Shown here piece after piece: positions 1 through 8,300 of a stretch of DNA of 64,000 nucleotides (position 1 is the stretch's first letter; every line of letters begins with the position of its first letter). The translations under genes were made by a program, and so were the position numbers. Where the stretch lies: contig JBJEOA010000054.1 in the NCBI GenBank assembly GCA_051880475.1, forward strand, positions 1-64,000, in the 5' to 3' direction. Below the pieces are notes generated by a model that was not told the origin of the DNA, searched no databases, and was given only the letters and a program-made list of their open reading frames with translations. Source of the DNA: JAUUSJ01 sp051880475 (GTDB taxonomy: Bacteria > Bacillota > Clostridia > Lachnospirales > Lachnospiraceae).

Positions 1-45
1 AATGTATGGAGCTGACTGTTACTAATCGGTCGAGGGCTTGACCTA
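1..45 (+). rRNA. 23S rRNA, 3' end (partial)
   Basis: The first ~45 bases match the conserved 3' terminal segment of bacterial 23S rRNA (GTTACTAATCGGTCGAGGG followed by CTTGACC). The gene runs in from the left edge. The exact 3' end is uncertain by a few bases. No 5S rRNA follows within the next kilobase; a tRNA transcription unit with its own promoter comes next. Confidence 0.85.
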
Positions 46-103
46 GTCTAGCTAAGTCAAAGTTAGTATTGGATGAGATAAATAAATAGAAGTCATAAAA
101 ACT

Positions 104-128
104 TCAAATTTGTTCTTGACAAATTTGA
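104..128 (+). terminator. possible rRNA operon terminator overlapping the tRNA promoter
   Basis: A 9-bp perfect stem, TCAAATTTG (104-112) with CAAATTTGA (120-128) around a 7-nt loop, is followed by TTTCT. It lies downstream of 23S and its right arm contains part of the -35 box of the tRNA promoter. The U-tract is weak, so terminator function is an inference. Confidence 0.35.
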
Positions 129-144
129 TTTCTATGTGTATAAT
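116..144 (+). promoter_or_regulatory. consensus sigma-A promoter for the tRNA cluster
   Basis: TTGACA (116-121), a 17-nt spacer and TATAAT (139-144) are a perfect match to the vegetative consensus. The predicted start is near 151, about 9 nt before tRNA-Asn. This suggests that the four tRNAs are transcribed independently of the upstream rRNA operon. Confidence 0.85.
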
Positions 145-159
145 ATAAAAGGTATGTAA

Positions 160-232
160 TCCTCGATAGCTCAGTCGGTAGAGCACGCGGCTGTTAACCG
201 CGCTGTCGTAGGTTCAAGTCCTACTCGGGGAG
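160..232 (+). tRNA. tRNA-Asn (anticodon GTT)
   Basis: A 73-nt cloverleaf. The acceptor arms TCCTCGA (160-166) and TCGGGGA (225-231) pair, the anticodon stem CGCGG/CCGCG surrounds loop CTGTTAA with anticodon GTT at 193-195, and the T-loop GTTCAAG is present. The discriminator is G232. CCA is not encoded. Confidence 0.95.
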
Positions 233-275
233 CTTATCTCAACTAATTAGTTGAGATGAATAAAGTAAGTTATAA

Positions 276-350
276 CGGGGTGTGGCTCAGTTTGGCTAGA
301 GTACTTGATTTGGGATCAAGGGGTCGCAGGTTCGAATCCTGTCACCCCGA
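276..350 (+). tRNA. tRNA-Pro (anticodon TGG)
   Basis: A 75-nt cloverleaf. The acceptor arms CGGGGTG (276-282) and CACCCCG (343-349) pair, the anticodon stem CTTGA/TCAAG holds loop TTTGGGA with anticodon TGG at 311-313, and the T-loop GTTCGAATC is present. The discriminator is A350. CCA is not encoded. Confidence 0.95.
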
Positions 351-377
351 CTCACTTACTTATTTATAATTTCATAT

Positions 378-451
378 GCGGGTGTAGTTCAATGGTAGAA
401 CACTAGCCTTCCAAGCTAGATACGTGGGTTCGATTCCCATCACCCGCTCCA
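378..451 (+). tRNA. tRNA-Gly (anticodon TCC), CCA encoded
   Basis: The acceptor arms GCGGGTG (378-384) and CACCCGC (441-447) pair. The anticodon stem CTAGC/GCTAG holds loop CTTCCAA with TCC at 410-412. Discriminator T448 is followed by an encoded CCA (449-451), unlike the other three tRNAs of the cluster. Only one base separates it from the next tRNA. Confidence 0.95.
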
Positions 452-452
452 T

Positions 453-525
453 GCGATAGTGGCGTAGTTGGTAACGCGCGACCTTGCCAAGGTCGAGACC
501 GCGGGTTCGAGCCCCGTCTATCGCT
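453..525 (+). tRNA. tRNA-Gly (anticodon GCC)
   Basis: A 73-nt cloverleaf. The acceptor arms GCGATAG (453-459) and CTATCGC (518-524) pair. The anticodon stem CGACC/GGTCG holds loop TTGCCAA with GCC at 486-488. The discriminator is T525 and CCA is not encoded. It is the last gene of the tRNA unit and is followed directly by a terminator. Confidence 0.95.
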
Positions 526-530
526 CTTAG

Positions 531-563
531 AACTCTTGCAGATATGCAGGAGTTTTATTTTTA
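531..563 (+). terminator. Rho-independent terminator of the tRNA cluster
   Basis: A 10-bp stem, AACTCTTGCA (531-540) with TGCAGGAGTT (545-554; one G-T pair), has a 4-nt loop and is followed by TTATTTTTA. Confidence 0.85.
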
Positions 564-619
564 TTAAAATTTAAAATTAAAAAATTCTTGTATTCTATGA
601 TTTCCAATATTATACTAAA

Positions 620-840
620 AATATAATATGATGCCAGGGTCAAAAGGTCAAAAAACCGTTCATGCTTGCATGATAAGGTATTTGACATTAGGACCCGCCA
701 AACATGAGGAAGTAGCGATTTACGTAGTAAATCAGCGGATTCCGAATGTTTGCAGAATTGCGGGAGTTGCTAAGCAACGGAGCAATTCGTAGGCATCCGT
801 TGGGGGAAAAATACCTTTTGAACCCAACATCATAATATTA
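620..840. repeat. palindromic, MITE-like or structured-RNA element
   Basis: A ~220-bp island in otherwise plain AT-rich intergenic DNA, visibly more GC-rich than its surroundings. Its ends are imperfect inverted repeats of about 25 nt (around 620-648 and 813-839; cores GGGTCAAAAGGT and ACCTTTTGAACCC). Inside are nested hairpins: TCATGC/GCATGA (660-673), GATTTAC/GTAAATC (717-733), GTTGC/GCAAC (766-778) inside GAATTGC/GCAATTC (755-788), CGGAT/ATCCG (736-740 with 795-799) and CAAACAT/ATGTTTG (699-705 with 746-752). The last two cross, so they would be alternative pairings or a pseudoknot. There is no ORF. It may be an interspersed palindromic repeat or a structured RNA; I could not assign a family, and no second copy is visible in the window. 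Confidence 0.6.
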
Positions 841-1036
841 GGTGAGAAAGCTATATTTATATGAAGTGAATAATTTTAAACTCCAATATTAAACAAAATA
901 TAAAAAAAGAGTATTTTTATAGAGAAGTACGGAAAAATAAGAAGTAAGAATAAGAAATATATGATTGATATTTTAGTTTATTATTTTTTAGTGAATATCA
1001 AAAGAGAAAAATCAAAAGAGAAAAGAGGAAGTATTT

Positions 1037-2428
1037 ATGGAAACAGCCAAAACAGAAACTCCTTTGGGATATGCACCTATAGGGAAAATTTTACCCAAAT
1101 TTGCGATTCCAGCGGTAATTAGTATGCTAGTCAGTGCACTTTATAATATCGTAGATCAGATTTTTATCGGTCAAGGCATTGGAATGTATGGAAATGCAGC
1201 GACAAATGTTGCCTTCCCTTTGACGACATTAGCGACAGCACTTGGATTATTATTGGGAATTGGAGGTGCCTCCAATTTTAATTTGGAGATGGGGAAGAAA
1301 AATCCAGATAAGGCCAAGAAGGTAGCTGGTGCTGCATACGGAAGTTTAATTTTATCTGGAATTATCATTTGTATTATTGTTCGAGCATTTTTGCATCCAC
1401 TTATTATTGTTTTTGGAGCAACAGAGCAGGTATTAGATTATGCCATGACATATGTCGGAATCACATCATTTGGAATGCCATTTTATATTCTTGGAATTGG
1501 TGGAAATCACTTAATTCGTTCGGATGGCAGTCCGACATTTGCGATGATTTCGAATGTAAGCGGTGCTGTCTTAAATGCTATTTTAGACCCAATTTTTATT
1601 TTTAAATTTCATTGGGGAATTGCAGGTGCAGCGATAGCGACGATTACAGGACAGATTTTGTCGGCTATTTTAGTACTTGGCTATCTTCCTAGATATAAGA
1701 CAGTGAAATTTGAATTAAACGATTTTATACCAAAAGGAAAATATGTTTTAGCGGTGGCATCCCTTGGCGGAGCAGCTTGCTTTAATCAACTTGCGATGAT
1801 GTTGATGCAGATTGTTATGAATAATATACTTCGTTATTATGGAGCACGCTCTATTTATGGAAGTGATATTCCTCTCGCTGTAGTCGGTATTGTGTCAAAG
1901 GTAAATATGCTCTTTATGGCAATTGTTATCGGTATCTCGCAGGGGTCACAGCCACTTTTTGGATTTAACTATGGAGCTAGGAATTATACTCGTGTAAAAA
2001 ACACGTATAAATTATCAGGAAGTATTGCGACGGGAATTGCGGTTATTGCATTTTTGGCTTTTCAATTATTTCCAAAGCAGATTACAAGCGTATTTGGAAA
2101 CGGTAATGAGGCATATTATCAATTTGCAATTCGCTATTTTAGAGTTTTCATGTTCTTCACTTTTTTAAATGGAATTCAGCCACTTACAGCGAATTTTTTT
2201 ACTTCCATTGGAAAAGCAAAAAAAGGTATTTTACTCTCAATGACGAGACAGATTATTTTTTTAATTCCTCTTGTCGTTATTTTGCCGATGATTATGGGAA
2301 TTAATGGTGTTATGTTTGCAGGACCAATTGCAGATGGTGCGGCAGGAATTTTAGCAATTATGATGGTGTTAAAGGAATTTAAGAAGATGCCAGAAGATGG
2401 AGAGGAAGCAGATAATTTAAAAAATTAA
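1037..2428 (+). CDS. MATE family multidrug/organic cation exporter
   Basis: A 463-residue polytopic membrane protein with the typical length and about 12 hydrophobic segments of MATE (multidrug and toxin extrusion) transporters. These export cationic drugs and metabolites, driven by Na+ or H+ gradients. The N-terminal signature NIVDQIFIGQ is at residues 37-46 and its counterpart lies in the second half (GISQGSQPLFGFNYGA). The substrate cannot be read from the sequence. The start ATG has AGAGGA a few bases upstream. It is monocistronic: the structured element lies before it and a strong terminator follows. A second, divergent MATE gene lies at 47546-48952. Confidence 0.9.
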   Translation: METAKTETPLGYAPIGKILPKFAIPAVISMLVSALYNIVDQIFIGQGIGMYGNAATNVAFPLTTLATALGLLLGIGGASNFNLEMGKKNPDKAKKVAGAAYGSLILSGIIICIIVRAFLHPLIIVFGATEQVLDYAMTYVGITSFGMPFYILGIGGNHLIRSDGSPTFAMISNVSGAVLNAILDPIFIFKFHWGIAGAAIATITGQILSAILVLGYLPRYKTVKFELNDFIPKGKYVLAVASLGGAACFNQLAMMLMQIVMNNILRYYGARSIYGSDIPLAVVGIVSKVNMLFMAIVIGISQGSQPLFGFNYGARNYTRVKNTYKLSGSIATGIAVIAFLAFQLFPKQITSVFGNGNEAYYQFAIRYFRVFMFFTFLNGIQPLTANFFTSIGKAKKGILLSMTRQIIFLIPLVVILPMIMGINGVMFAGPIADGAAGILAIMMVLKEFKKMPEDGEEADNLKN

Positions 2429-2450
2429 AGATTTAAATAAGATTAGTATA

Positions 2451-2496
2451 TGCTCACAAGATATAGACGGTAATATATCTTGTGAGCATATTTTTT
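2451..2496 (+). terminator. Rho-independent terminator after the MATE gene
   Basis: A long stem, TGCTCACAAGATATA (2451-2465) with TATATCTTGTGAGCA (2475-2489), is followed by a T-tract at 2490-2496. Confidence 0.9.
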
Positions 2497-2620
2497 AGAA
2501 AAAATAATCTTTTGTATAATTTATAATCATTTATGAGAAAATAGTTAATATTATGAAAATGATTATTCGAAAGACAGGGATAAGCTCTAAACTGCTTATC
2601 ACAGTGAGAGGGGATATAGA

Positions 2621-4159
2621 ATGTTATTTTTAAACTTTTTCTTATCAATGATTCCTATTTTATGGCTTATTATAGCTTTAATTTATTTAAAAATGCCAGG
2701 ATATCAAGCTTGTTTTGCCTCCTTAGTGGCAGCGATTATATTGGCTATATTTCATTGGAAGCTTCCCATTATTTATACAGCGACGGCGGTCTTAGAGGGG
2801 GTGTTAAATGGATTATGGCCAATTAGCTTAGTTGTCATTACAGCATTATTTGCGTATCATTTAACAGATGAGACAAGAGCAATGGAAAAAATTAAGCAGA
2901 TGCTTGGATCTGTCTCTCAAGATAAGAGAATTCTCACATTGATTGTCGGATGGGGATTTGGAAACTTTATGGAAGGAATGGCAGGATTTGGAACAGCAGT
3001 TGCCATTCCTGCCTCTATTTTGGCGGGAGTTGGAATGAATCCTTTTTTAGCAGTTATTTCCTGTCTTGCAATTAATACGACACCGACAGCGTTTGGGTCG
3101 GTTGGAATTCCGGTTAGTACATTAGCAAATATAACGGGAATAGATGTATTGACATTGAGTGGGAGTGCTGCTCTTATTCAGACAATTCTTACTTTTTGTT
3201 CTCCTTTTTTATTAGTATGGATTTGTGGAGAGGGAAAAAGAGCATTTAGAGGAATTCTTCCGATGATTTTTGTGGCTTCTTTTTCTTTTCTGATTCCGTG
3301 GATTTTAGTGGCAAAAATATTAGGTCCTGAGCTTCCAAATATTATTGGGGCAATTGTCTCTATGATATGTATGATTGTGACTGCGAGACTATTTTATAAG
3401 GATGTAGACTCAGAATATGCTATTACGATAGAAAAATCGGAGAATAAGATGGGAATTGTTGAGGGAGTGAGAGCTTGGGCACCCTTTTTACTTATTTTCT
3501 TGTTTTTAATAGGAACGTCTAAACTTTTTCCTTTTATTCATAATCCAATTTCTGTAATTAAGACGGATATGATTGTATATGCGGGAGAGGGAGCGAATAT
3601 ATTAAGTTTTAGTTGGATAAATACTCCTGGTGTCATTATTTTTATTGCTACTATTTTAGGGGGATGGATTCAAGGTGCGAGCTTAGGAAAAATGTTTCGA
3701 ATTTTTTTTAAAACAGTAGAAAAATATTGGAGAACAATTATTACAATCTGCTCCGTATTATCTATCGCAAAAGTTATGGGATATAGCGGTATGATTTCCG
3801 ATATTGCAAGCTTTCTTGTCGCCACAGCAGGTCCATTTTATCCATTTATTGCCCCGTTAATTGGAACTTTAGGGGGATTTATTACAGGTTCTGGAACATC
3901 GACCAATGTATTATTTGGGGGATTGCAGATGGAGACAGCGAGGTCTTTATCTCTAAATCCTGTGTGGATTACGACGGCAAATGTGATGGGAGCGGGCATC
4001 GGAAAAATGATTTGTCCACAGAGCATTGCAATCGGTGCTGGAGCAATTAATGCAGTTGGAGAGGAAAACAAGATTTTACGTGCGGTATTTAAATATTTTT
4101 TATTTGATATTGTGGCAGCGGGAGTGATATGTTTTCTTTATTCTATGTTTGGAATATAG
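2621..4159 (+). CDS. L-lactate permease (LctP/LldP family)
   Basis: A 512-residue integral membrane protein of the lactate permease family, which imports L-lactate (or related 2-hydroxyacids) with protons. The family hallmark GFGNFMEGMAGFGTA is at residues 112-126, followed by the conserved stretch with NTTPTAFGSVGIP. About 12-14 hydrophobic segments are visible and the length is usual for the family. GAGAGGGG precedes the ATG at 2621. Terminators flank it on both sides, so it is probably monocistronic. No lactate dehydrogenase lies next to it, so whether it serves lactate uptake or export is open. Confidence 0.9.
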   Translation: MLFLNFFLSMIPILWLIIALIYLKMPGYQACFASLVAAIILAIFHWKLPIIYTATAVLEGVLNGLWPISLVVITALFAYHLTDETRAMEKIKQMLGSVSQDKRILTLIVGWGFGNFMEGMAGFGTAVAIPASILAGVGMNPFLAVISCLAINTTPTAFGSVGIPVSTLANITGIDVLTLSGSAALIQTILTFCSPFLLVWICGEGKRAFRGILPMIFVASFSFLIPWILVAKILGPELPNIIGAIVSMICMIVTARLFYKDVDSEYAITIEKSENKMGIVEGVRAWAPFLLIFLFLIGTSKLFPFIHNPISVIKTDMIVYAGEGANILSFSWINTPGVIIFIATILGGWIQGASLGKMFRIFFKTVEKYWRTIITICSVLSIAKVMGYSGMISDIASFLVATAGPFYPFIAPLIGTLGGFITGSGTSTNVLFGGLQMETARSLSLNPVWITTANVMGAGIGKMICPQSIAIGAGAINAVGEENKILRAVFKYFLFDIVAAGVICFLYSMFGI

Positions 4160-4199
4160 TTTCTTGAAATTTTTTTGTTTTTTGATATTTCTTATAAAG

Positions 4200-4247
4200 A
4201 TTCGCAGGGCAGAGAGAGGATTTATTCTGCTCTGCGAATAAGTTTTT
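4200..4247. terminator. terminator between convergent lactate permease and amidase genes
   Basis: The stem ATTCGCAGGGCAGA (from 4200) pairs with CTGCTCTGCGAAT (4227-4239) and is followed by AAGTTTTT on the plus strand. The same hairpin would form downstream of the minus-strand amidase, with a poorer U-tract. Confidence 0.8.
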
Positions 4248-4254
4248 ATAATAT

Positions 4255-5034
4255 TTAATTTTTTTCACTATCCATTATAATTAATGTATCATATCCCTTC
4301 ATTTTTAACTCTCTCTCAAGTTTTACAGCATCATCTAATGTATCAAACGCCCCGAGTCTTACCGCATAAAACTCTCGAAATGGGGTAATCATTCCTTCGT
4401 ATCCATCTTCCATCGCGCGATTTAGTTGATATCTTGCATTATTTTGGGAACGATATAAGCCAATTTGAACGCGATACGTATCCGTTTGTTTATTCAAAGC
4501 ATTTAATTCATTGACAGTGTCTAAAATCCCAGTGGCGATAGCGTTAGCCAAGTCACTAAAATCTTGGTCAAATTTTTCATTATCTGTATCTGTATTAATA
4601 AATCCTGCCTCGACTAAAACAGATGGCATATTAGTTCGTCTAAGAACAATTAAATCTTTTCTTTCATTTACTCCTAAATCATTCCAGCCGATTTCTTTTG
4701 TTTGATTGTTAATATTTTTTGCAAGTTCTGCTGTTGTGCCTTCATCTTCATATACAAGAGTCTCGATTCCAGTGTACTGGTTTGGCATTGGGCTTGAATT
4801 TCTATGAAGTGACACAAATAAATCTGCTCCACTTGCATTTGCTATATTTGCTTTTTGAAGTGGAGAGTCAAATCTGTCATCTGTTCTTGTATATACTACA
4901 TCAATTCCATTATCTCTTAAAATTTCTCCTATTGCCAAAGTGAGTCTTAGTACATCATCTTTTTCTCTTCTTCCCTTATAAACTGCACCAGGATTGCTTC
5001 CTCCATGTCCTGCGTCTAGTACAACTTTTGCCAT
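4255..5034 (-). CDS. N-acetylmuramoyl-L-alanine amidase with C-terminal SPOR-like domain
   Basis: An Amidase_3 family zinc hydrolase that cleaves the bond between MurNAc and the stem peptide in peptidoglycan. With the ATG start chosen here (259 aa), zinc ligands are His10 in DAGHGG, Glu24 and His77 in SLHRN, with catalytic Glu142 in VEAGF. The C-terminal ~75 residues, with paired blocks YRVQIGLYR and FYAVRLGAF, look like a SPOR/SPOR-like glycan-binding repeat. There is no signal peptide, so export is unclear; cytoplasmic or spore/mother-cell roles (CwlD-like) are possible. The reading frame also offers GTG at 5043, but AGGTG lies 6 nt before the ATG at 5034. Confidence 0.88.
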   Translation of the reverse strand: MAKVVLDAGHGGSNPGAVYKGRREKDDVLRLTLAIGEILRDNGIDVVYTRTDDRFDSPLQKANIANASGADLFVSLHRNSSPMPNQYTGIETLVYEDEGTTAELAKNINNQTKEIGWNDLGVNERKDLIVLRRTNMPSVLVEAGFINTDTDNEKFDQDFSDLANAIATGILDTVNELNALNKQTDTYRVQIGLYRSQNNARYQLNRAMEDGYEGMITPFREFYAVRLGAFDTLDDAVKLERELKMKGYDTLIIMDSEKN

Positions 5035-5144
5035 ATATTTCACCTAATTTTTTTTCACTTTCTCTATTAATGTATGTAAGCATTTCTTTTCTCGTGCCAT
5101 TCAAATGAAGTGGCAATTAAAATTTAGTTTTTTACAATTTTTAG

Positions 5145-5173
5145 TGGAAAATAAATGGAAAATTTGTTATACT
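5145..5173 (+). promoter_or_regulatory. candidate promoter for the BspA-like gene (extended -10)
   Basis: TATACT (5168-5173) is preceded by TGT, an extended -10. TGGAAA (5145-5150) lies 17 nt upstream as a weak -35. This predicts a ~195-nt leader containing the hairpins GAAGAA/TTCTTC (5235-5252) inside CCTGTT/AACAGG (5225-5272). Confidence 0.4.
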
Positions 5174-5308
5174 ATCTATACAAAATAAAAGTGAAGGGAA
5201 AAATAAAAATTTACTTTGAAAATTCCTGTTAAGTGAAGAATTGATTTTCTTCATGGTTGTCTGCAAAACAGGTATATGAGCCTAATTAGAAAGGAGGAAT
5301 ATTGCAAA

Positions 5309-5383
5309 ATGCAGGCAAAAAATAGTATGGCAATGATATATGCCAAAAATTATAAAAATAGAAGGAGGAAGAGAAATGAATAA
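5309..5383 (+). CDS. possible 24-residue leader ORF overlapping the BspA-like gene start
   Basis: ATG at 5309 follows AAAGGAGG (5290-5297) with an 11-nt gap and opens a 24-codon frame ending in TAA at 5381-5383. The stop lies inside the first codons of the next gene (ATG 5376). The peptide is basic at its end (NRRRKR), where it is encoded by the Shine-Dalgarno of the next gene. Translational coupling to the downstream protein is possible. It may equally be a chance ORF with a spare ribosome binding site. Confidence 0.35.
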   Translation: MQAKNSMAMIYAKNYKNRRRKRNE

Positions 5384-8300
5384 GAATTTATCAAAATTAC
5401 TTGCGTTTATGTTGACTATGGTACTTAGTATGAGCATGACTATGATGCCAGTTGTGCAGGCTGCTTCCATAGAAAACTCACAGGTGGAAACAAGTATAGA
5501 AGAATCAGATGATAGTCTTTCTACAGTAGAAGAAACAGAGAAAGTAGATAATAATCTCTCTGTGTCAGAAGAAGCAACGGAAAAATCAGAGGATAATCTT
5601 TCTATAGCAGAGGAGACGACGGAGGAATCAGAGGATAATCTTCCTATAGCAGAGGAGACAACAGAGGAATCAGAGAATAATCTTTCTACAGCAGAGGAAG
5701 CAACAGAAGAAGTTGATAATATTCAATCCATTACTTCTAAGAATATTGCAGAAGGAAGTTGTGGAGAAAGCTTAACTTGGTACTTAACGGATACTGGAAA
5801 GCTATATATTAATGGTACTGGAGAGATGGATGATTATAATGATGGTGCACCATGGCAGCAGTACCAAGAAGATATTATAGAAGTTTATCTAAATGGTGAG
5901 ACAACATATATAGGAGATAGAGCATTTTATAATTGCAGTAGCTTAAGCGAGATAGTTATTCCAGAAGGTGTATTAGGTATTGGAAAATCTGCATTTGAAA
6001 ATTGTGATAGTTTAAGAAAAATAACTATCTTGAATCCAGAATGTGATATTCATCCTGATTATTATGACGAAAAGCTTGACAAAGAATGTCAAACAATTAG
6101 TACTACAGCAATGATCTGTGGTTATGATGACTCTACAGCACAAGTATATGCCAAAGAATACGGAAGAGTGTTTGAATCTTTAGGTGAAGCACCAGTTATT
6201 GAGAAAAAGGTTGCAGAGGGAACTTGTGGAGAAAGTTTAACTTGGTACTTAACAGATACTGGAAAATTATATATTAATGGTACTGGTTCAATGGAAAATT
6301 ATAATTATAATAGTAATAAAAATGCACCATGGGAGCAGTATCAATTAGATATTGAAAAAGTGTATCTAAATACTGGAGTGACATATATAGGAAACCAAGC
6401 ATTTTATGGCTGCAGTAATTTGGAAGAAGTAAATATTTCAGAAAGTGTAAAAAATATCGGAAGTTTTGCATTTGGAGAGTGTGACAATTTAACTGAAGTA
6501 ATAATTCCAGATGGAATGGAAAAAATTGGTGATGAAGCATTTGCCTATTGTGAGAGACTAAGTGAAGTTGCAATTCCTGATAGTGTAACGAGTATCGGCA
6601 AAGGGGCATTTGAGATGTGTAAGAACTTAAGTAATATCACTATTTCAAACGCTATGACAAGCATTGAGAATTTTACATTTCGTGGATGTGCAAATTTAAG
6701 TACAGTATTCATTCCTGACAGCGTAACGAGTATTGGTGCTGGAGTATTTGAGGAATGTGAAAGTTTAAGTGAAATTGTTATTCCAGAAACGTTAACGAAT
6801 ATTGGGGATGGAGCGTTTTATGGATGTGCAAGTTTGAATGAAATAATTATCCCTGATGGAGTGACAAGTATTAACGATGGAACGTACTGGGGATGTACAA
6901 GTTTAAGTGAAGTCATTATTCCAAAAACAGTAACGAGCATTGGATATGAAGCATTTGGTGGTTGTAGCAATTTGAGTAAAATAACTATTTTAAATCCAAA
7001 TTGTGTTATTACTCCTGATGAGTACGGTGAAGATTTTGGTGAGGAATATCAAACTATTAGCAGTACAGCAACTATTTATGGTTATAGTAATTCTACAGCA
7101 CAAGCATATGCCAAAAAACATAATAGAGCTTTTAAAGCCTTAACTGTACCGTCTTATACCGTTACTTATGACGCTAATAAGGGACAAAATGCTCCGTCAA
7201 GTCAGAAAAAGTATGAAAATAAAATACTTACTTTAAGCAATACAAAACCAACAAGGACAGGATATACATTTGTAGGTTGGGCTACAAGTAGCGAAAGCAC
7301 GACAGTAAGCTATGTTCCTGGTGCATCCTTCAATGAGAATAAAGATATAACGCTTTACGCTGTATGGAAAGCAAATATCTATAAAATTTCCTTTAATAAA
7401 AACGGTGGCACTGCTGGAGATACGAAAAGAATGTCTTGTGCCTATGACAAAGAATATTCATTAAGAGAAAATGGATTTACAAGAACAGGTTACGAATTCA
7501 TAGGTTGGGCAACCTCATCAACGGGGGCAGTGAAATATAAAGATGCACAAAAAATAAAAAATCTTGGCACGAAGCAAGATGAGAATGTCACACTTTATGC
7601 GAAGTGGACGAAGAGATATACAATTACCTATCAATTAAACGGTGGTACAAATTCTAAAGAAAACCCAAGTTCTTATATAACAGGCTCAGAAATTATATTA
7701 AAAAATCCAACGAAAAAGGGTTATATATTTAAAGGTTGGTATGTAGATTCTAATTATAAGACAAAGGTTACGAAGATAGAAAATAAAGCTACAGGAAATA
7801 AGATATTTTATGCGAAATGGGAGGCAATCTCTTATACGATTACATATGAATTAAACGGTGGTACAAATCACAAAGAGAATCCAGCTTCCTATATAACAAG
7901 TAAAGAGGTTGTATTAAAGAATCCAACAAAGAAAGGCTATACATTTAAAGGCTGGTATTTAGATGCAGAGTATACAAAGAAAGCTGAAAGTATAGAAAAA
8001 GGAAGTACAGGAGATAAGAAATTCTATGCAAAATGGCAGATAAATAAGTATAAGATTGTCTTTAATAAAAACGGCGGCACTGGAACTATGAAGGAGATGT
8101 CTTGTAATTATAATAAGGAATACTCATTGGCAAAAAATGAATTTACAAGAACAGGTTATGAATTCATAGGCTGGGCAACTTCATCAACAGGAGCAGTAAA
8201 ATATAAAAATGCACAGAAAATAAAGAATCTTTCTAGCCAAAATGGAAAAGTCATTACATTCTATGCGAAGTGGGAGGCAATCCCTTATACGATTACGTAT

